Notes under the pieces: generated by a model
Databases searched by the model: none
What the model saw: the letters and a program-made list of their open reading frames with translations, nothing else
Told to the model about the DNA's origin: nothing
Translations under genes and position numbers: made by a program
Shown: positions 6,559-9,172 of the stretch, piece by piece
How positions within the stretch are numbered: the stretch's first letter is position 1
Layout: each line of letters begins with the position of its first letter
NCBI GenBank assembly: GCA_902797015.1
Contig: CADBRG010000136.1
Location: 1-9,172, forward strand
Direction of reading: 5' to 3'
Source: an uncultured Lachnospiraceae bacterium
Lineage (GTDB): Bacteria > Bacillota > Clostridia > Lachnospirales > Lachnospiraceae
Length of the DNA stretch: 9,172 nucleotides

Positions 6559-6567
6559 ATCAATTCT

Positions 6568-7566
6568 ATGCTGACCATCAAAGAGAATCTGTTAGAGACA
6601 TTAAAAAAAGACGGCCATCCGGACCGCTTTGTAAAAGGATTTGAGTTTTTAAATGTTATGCCGGAAACAGCTTACTTCATGGGCGATTATCCGGTCGCAC
6701 CGGCTGATCATGACCAGGCAGGATACGATCATTATGGTGTGTATTGGAGCCTTCCGGTCGGACAGATGGGTTCCTACCCGGTACACGATGATGAACATAC
6801 TCTGGTAAAGGATATTCTGGACTGGCGTGAAGTTGTCAAAAAGCCGATGGCACCGCCGGTTGACGGCTACTGGCAGATGCTCAAAGGCAAAGCAGCAGCC
6901 GTAGACCGCACACAGCAGTTTGTCTGTGCACTGCATCCGCAGGGAATTTTTGAACGTCTGCATGCTTTGATGGGCATGGAGGACTGCTTCATTAACTTCT
7001 ACGAAGAGCCTGAAGAAATGCAGGAACTGATTGATTTTATCGTTGATGTAGAGCTTGATTTTGCCAAAAACATGGTTGAGCGCGTTGGAATTGACGCAAT
7101 CCTCCACCACGATGACTGGGGGACGACAAATAACTCCTTCCTCTCACCGGATATGTTTGAAGAATTCATTCTTCCTGCTTACAAAAAGATCTATGGGTAT
7201 TATAAAGAAAACGGTGTTTTGATCGTACATCATAACGACGGATATGGTGCAAATCTGGTTGATTTCATGATCGATATGGGGATCGATATCTGGCAGGGTG
7301 TCATCCCGGACAATGATATTCCTGCTCTCCTTGAAAAAACAGACGGCAAGCTGACCTTCATGGGCGAGATTGAAAGCCGTGTCATTGATATCAAAGACGT
7401 CACACCGGAACAGATCCGGGCTGAAGTAGCCCGTGCCTGCAGAAAGATCGGCCCGCACAGAAACTTCATCCCGTGCCTGACCGCCGGAATGCCGTTTACC
7501 CACATCCCGTATGTAGCCGGTGCCGTAGCCGAAGCCATCGACCAGATGAGCGCGGAACTGTTTTAA
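6568..7566 (+). CDS. Uroporphyrinogen decarboxylase-family protein (methyltransferase-like)
   Basis: A 332-residue soluble protein of the UroD/MtaA superfamily, whose members decarboxylate uroporphyrinogen III or transfer methyl groups to or from corrinoid proteins. Visible signatures are the central barrel motif ILHHDDWGTTNNSFLSP (178-194), the strand-loop VHHNDG (220-225), IWQGVIP (241-247), FMGEIES (264-270) and the closing IPCLTAGMPF (301-310). Methyltransferases of this group bind zinc using a cysteine in an H-x-C-G loop; here that loop reads HHNDG, lacking cysteine, so zinc chemistry of the MtaA kind is doubtful. True HemE N-terminal arginine-rich signatures are also not obvious. I place it among the poorly characterised UroD-like proteins common in Clostridia, substrate unknown. 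The start was chosen over a 17-residue upstream extension because of the strong ribosome site. No corrinoid protein gene is adjacent. Confidence 0.82.
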   Translation: MLTIKENLLETLKKDGHPDRFVKGFEFLNVMPETAYFMGDYPVAPADHDQAGYDHYGVYWSLPVGQMGSYPVHDDEHTLVKDILDWREVVKKPMAPPVDGYWQMLKGKAAAVDRTQQFVCALHPQGIFERLHALMGMEDCFINFYEEPEEMQELIDFIVDVELDFAKNMVERVGIDAILHHDDWGTTNNSFLSPDMFEEFILPAYKKIYGYYKENGVLIVHHNDGYGANLVDFMIDMGIDIWQGVIPDNDIPALLEKTDGKLTFMGEIESRVIDIKDVTPEQIRAEVARACRKIGPHRNFIPCLTAGMPFTHIPYVAGAVAEAIDQMSAELF

Positions 7567-7570
7567 ATAA

Positions 7571-7714
7571 GGGTACCGTGTACTATTACAGAATAGTTAC
7601 ATAAAGGGGCACCGTGTAGCATTAAAAAATTTTACTTCTTACGTAAAATTTTTGTAATGTTACGCGGTGCTCCTGTTTCATTTCGTAATATTTCTGTAAT
7701 AGTACACGGTACCC
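7571..7714. repeat. 144-bp nested palindromic repeat element
   Basis: The outer arms (7571-7600 and 7685-7714) are inverted copies whose first 23 positions pair perfectly, starting GGGTACCGTGTACTATTACA. Inside them lies a second palindrome: arms 7606-7635 and 7643-7673 pair with only three mismatches and one unpaired base around the loop TTCTTAC. Inner and outer arms are related to one another (GGGCACCGTGTAGCATTA against GGGTACCGTGTACTATTA). The element therefore looks like one palindromic unit of about 70 bp with a second unit of the same family inside its loop. It fills the gap between two convergent genes and could stop transcription from both sides. No transposase and no clear target duplication are seen. 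Confidence 0.85.
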
Positions 7715-7719
7715 GATAA

Positions 7720-7737
7720 AAAATGGCAGCCCCTTTT
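7720..7737 (-). terminator. Weak hairpin terminator candidate after the thioesterase gene
   Basis: AAAA-T-GG and CC-C-TTTT form a short hairpin with one mismatch, overlapping the thioesterase stop codon. In the minus direction it is followed by a run of T. The stem is short (two G-C pairs), so termination may depend more on the large palindrome beyond it. Confidence 0.3.
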
Positions 7738-8506
7738 AATACTCGGCCTTCAGCAGGAATCGCTGCTCGCCTTCGCAGCTTCCCATCAGATACAGCGTAT
7801 TATCTGATACGGTGTATTTCATCTCCGCCGTCTGTCCTTGACGCAGCTCTCTCGTATATTCAATCCAGATCTTTGTCGGAATATGATCTTTCAGATCTGT
7901 GTGATTCCGCACTTCATCTGCCCAGTCCAGATAATATGCATTGTTCATATGCCCGTATTTATCAATCTCATCCGGCTGCACCGTTCGTTCAACATGATCC
8001 GTATATTCGTCTGGAAACGACATCATCATTTTTGGTGGCTTCGGTTCGCCCGGTATTTTGACGATCACCTGCTGCTCCAGCTCTGCCGGATCTTTCGCCA
8101 TTTTTCTGGTCTTTTGATCCATCAGGATAAACAAAGCTGCCATCGTCAAAATCGGTTCACCGGACATGGTATAGATCGCGCATTTTCTGGTATGCATAAC
8201 CATCTGTTTTTTGCCTGCCCAGACCCGCATGCGGATCTGCTCACCGGCTTTTGGAAGTCTTACGATCGTCAGCTCATTCCAGACGATGATCCAGCTTAAA
8301 GCCGCTTCCTGCAAAGCCTTTACGGTTGTCCCGGAATAGCGATCCAAATGCATCTCTACCATAGTTTGAATCTGTCTGACCACGTCACTCGGCCGCATCA
8401 TTCCATTCGCATCCGTCTGATCTGCCGTCACTTCCGTGATCAGTTCAAATACGCCTTCCGGGCACTCTGTTGTAAACTCCGGAAATGCAATATCCTTTTT
8501 TTCCAT
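7736..8506 (-). CDS. Acyl-ACP thioesterase (FatA/FatB-like, double hotdog)
   Basis: A 256-residue cytosolic enzyme expected to hydrolyse acyl-ACP and release free fatty acids. Two hotdog domains are visible. The first (about 20-130) has the long helix segment DVVRQIQTMVEMH and the strand pattern LSWIIVWNELTIVRLPKAGE. The second (about 160-256) carries DKYGHMNNAYYLDW at 182-195 and WIEYTREL. Plant and many bacterial members read D-x-N-x-H in the second-domain motif; here the Asn is Tyr, as in 4HBT/YbgC hotdog enzymes, while Asp, His and the NN pair remain. ATG 8506 is preferred over the GTG three codons upstream because the ribosome site overlaps that GTG. It lies 26 bp downstream of the purine permease gene and is probably co-transcribed with it, though the two functions have no obvious link. 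Confidence 0.87.
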   Translation of the reverse strand: MEKKDIAFPEFTTECPEGVFELITEVTADQTDANGMMRPSDVVRQIQTMVEMHLDRYSGTTVKALQEAALSWIIVWNELTIVRLPKAGEQIRMRVWAGKKQMVMHTRKCAIYTMSGEPILTMAALFILMDQKTRKMAKDPAELEQQVIVKIPGEPKPPKMMMSFPDEYTDHVERTVQPDEIDKYGHMNNAYYLDWADEVRNHTDLKDHIPTKIWIEYTRELRQGQTAEMKYTVSDNTLYLMGSCEGEQRFLLKAEY

Positions 8507-8514
8507 ATGTTTCA

Positions 8515-8523
8515 CCTTCTCCT
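8515..8523 (-). promoter_or_regulatory. Ribosome binding site of the thioesterase gene
   Basis: AGGAGAAGG on the minus strand. Its last base is the first base of the GTG at 8515, so that GTG is a poor start; GAAGG is eight bases from ATG 8506. Confidence 0.6.
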
Positions 8524-8532
8524 AATTTTTTA

Positions 8533-9172
8533 CTACACTGTCAGGAAGAATTTGATCAAGAAAATTGCCGCGATAATATAAGTCAGTAAAGAAATGTCTC
8601 TCCATTTACCGGAAAAAACCTTAATCAGTGTATGTGTTACGATACCGATACCAATACCGTGACCGATGGATCCTGAGATTGGCATTGCGATCAGCATCAG
8701 CGCTACCGGGATAACATTGTCTACGGACTCAAAGCTGATGTTTTTGAGTCCCATCAGCATCAGTGCGCCGACATAGATCAGTGCCGACGAAGTCGCTGCT
8801 GCCGGAATGATGCCTGCGATCGGCGCGATAAAGATACAGGCAATGAATAACAGGCCCGAAACAATAGACGACAATCCTGTTCGTCCGCCTGCCTCCACAC
8901 CGGAAGCCGATTCCACAAACGTGGTTACCGTCGATGTGCCCATGACAGCTCCCGTACAGGTTCCGATCGCGTCAGACAAAAGCGCCTCTTTCATCTGCGG
9001 CATATTGCCTTCTTCATCGAGCATTTTTGCTCTGGATGCTGTACCGACAAGGGTTCCGATCGTATCAAACATATCAATGATACAGAACGTAATGATCAGC
9101 GTTACTGCAGTAAACCATCCGATCTCAAAGAAGCTTCTGAAGTTCACCTTAAATAAGGTCTGGCTGACCATA
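8533..9172 (-). CDS. NCS2/AzgA-type purine permease, C-terminal part, cut by the window edge
   Basis: The visible 212 residues are the C-terminal half of a nucleobase permease of the AzgA (adenine/guanine/hypoxanthine) branch; full members have about 430-480 residues. The signatures are very clear: IIDMFDTIGTLVGTASRAKM, DEEGNMPQMKEALLSDAIGT, GAVMGTSTVTTFVESASGVEAGGRTGL, then APIAGIIPAAATSSALIYVGALMLMG. In this family the VESASG and GGRTGL segments help form the purine site. Several hydrophobic helices follow to the stop, marking an inner-membrane transporter. The methionine at the window edge is most likely internal, because the N-terminal half of the family is missing. A purine riboswitch is often found before such genes, but that region is outside the window. 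The thioesterase gene follows closely. Confidence 0.92.
   Translation of the reverse strand, partial: MVSQTLFKVNFRSFFEIGWFTAVTLIITFCIIDMFDTIGTLVGTASRAKMLDEEGNMPQMKEALLSDAIGTCTGAVMGTSTVTTFVESASGVEAGGRTGLSSIVSGLLFIACIFIAPIAGIIPAAATSSALIYVGALMLMGLKNISFESVDNVIPVALMLIAMPISGSIGHGIGIGIVTHTLIKVFSGKWRDISLLTYIIAAIFLIKFFLTV

Noticed and set aside
6517..6567. Upstream extension adding 17 residues to the UroD-family protein
   Set aside because: The extension contains the ribosome site for ATG 6568 and a possible -35/-10 pair, and its residues do not look like the family.
7571..7714. CRISPR array or phage attachment site
   Set aside because: The repeats are inverted and nested, not regularly spaced direct repeats with unique spacers, and no cas, integrase or phage gene is near.
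8507..8515. GTG start adding three residues to the thioesterase
   Set aside because: The GTG overlaps the end of the ribosome binding sequence and so is too close to it; ATG 8506 has normal spacing.

Overview
The window reads as a chromosomal stretch of an anaerobic low-to-mid GC Firmicute, most likely Clostridia of the Lachnospiraceae type. This rests on strong AGGAGG-type ribosome binding sites, codon use, and the mix of families: a NifX-like domain joined to a SlyD-type isomerase, a paired short-chain ChrA-type transporter, a corrinoid-methyltransferase/UroD-like protein, and a bacterial acyl-ACP thioesterase next to an AzgA-type purine permease. The genus is an inference; no rRNA or other marker gene is present.

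Left half (1-4716), all on the minus strand and read from right to left: a NifX-like/SlyD-like fusion; an alpha/beta hydrolase fused to a type I isopentenyl-diphosphate isomerase; an RNase J-like beta-CASP metallo-hydrolase; then, after an 81-87 bp gap, a previously uncalled 41-codon gene and an N-terminally shortened trigger factor. The first three genes are 6-11 bp apart and look like one operon. The last two are 12 bp apart and may be read through from that operon or form their own unit. Two distinct peptidyl-prolyl isomerase families thus bracket the group.

Centre (4717-4928): a divergent promoter region. It serves the minus-strand operon and a plus-strand ChrA-type transporter (4929-6371), and it contains a 66-bp imperfect palindrome. 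After the transporter, a 196-bp gap carries several small dyads and a good sigma-A-like promoter driving a UroD-family protein (start corrected to 6568).

Right end (7567-9172): the convergent gap after the UroD-family gene holds a 144-bp nested palindrome. Its outer arm matches the 66-bp palindrome upstream at 26 of 30 positions, so both belong to one dispersed repeat family. Beyond it, on the minus strand, lie an acyl-ACP thioesterase and the C-terminal part of an NCS2/AzgA-type purine permease cut by the window edge.

The most noteworthy points are the self-nested palindromic repeat family, the hydrolase-isomerase fusion, the metal-binding NifX-SlyD fusion, and the small gene/shortened trigger factor pair. 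No CRISPR array, transposase, phage gene or RNA gene is visible, and I see no clear case for a defence system. No gene-free stretch exceeds 300 bases.
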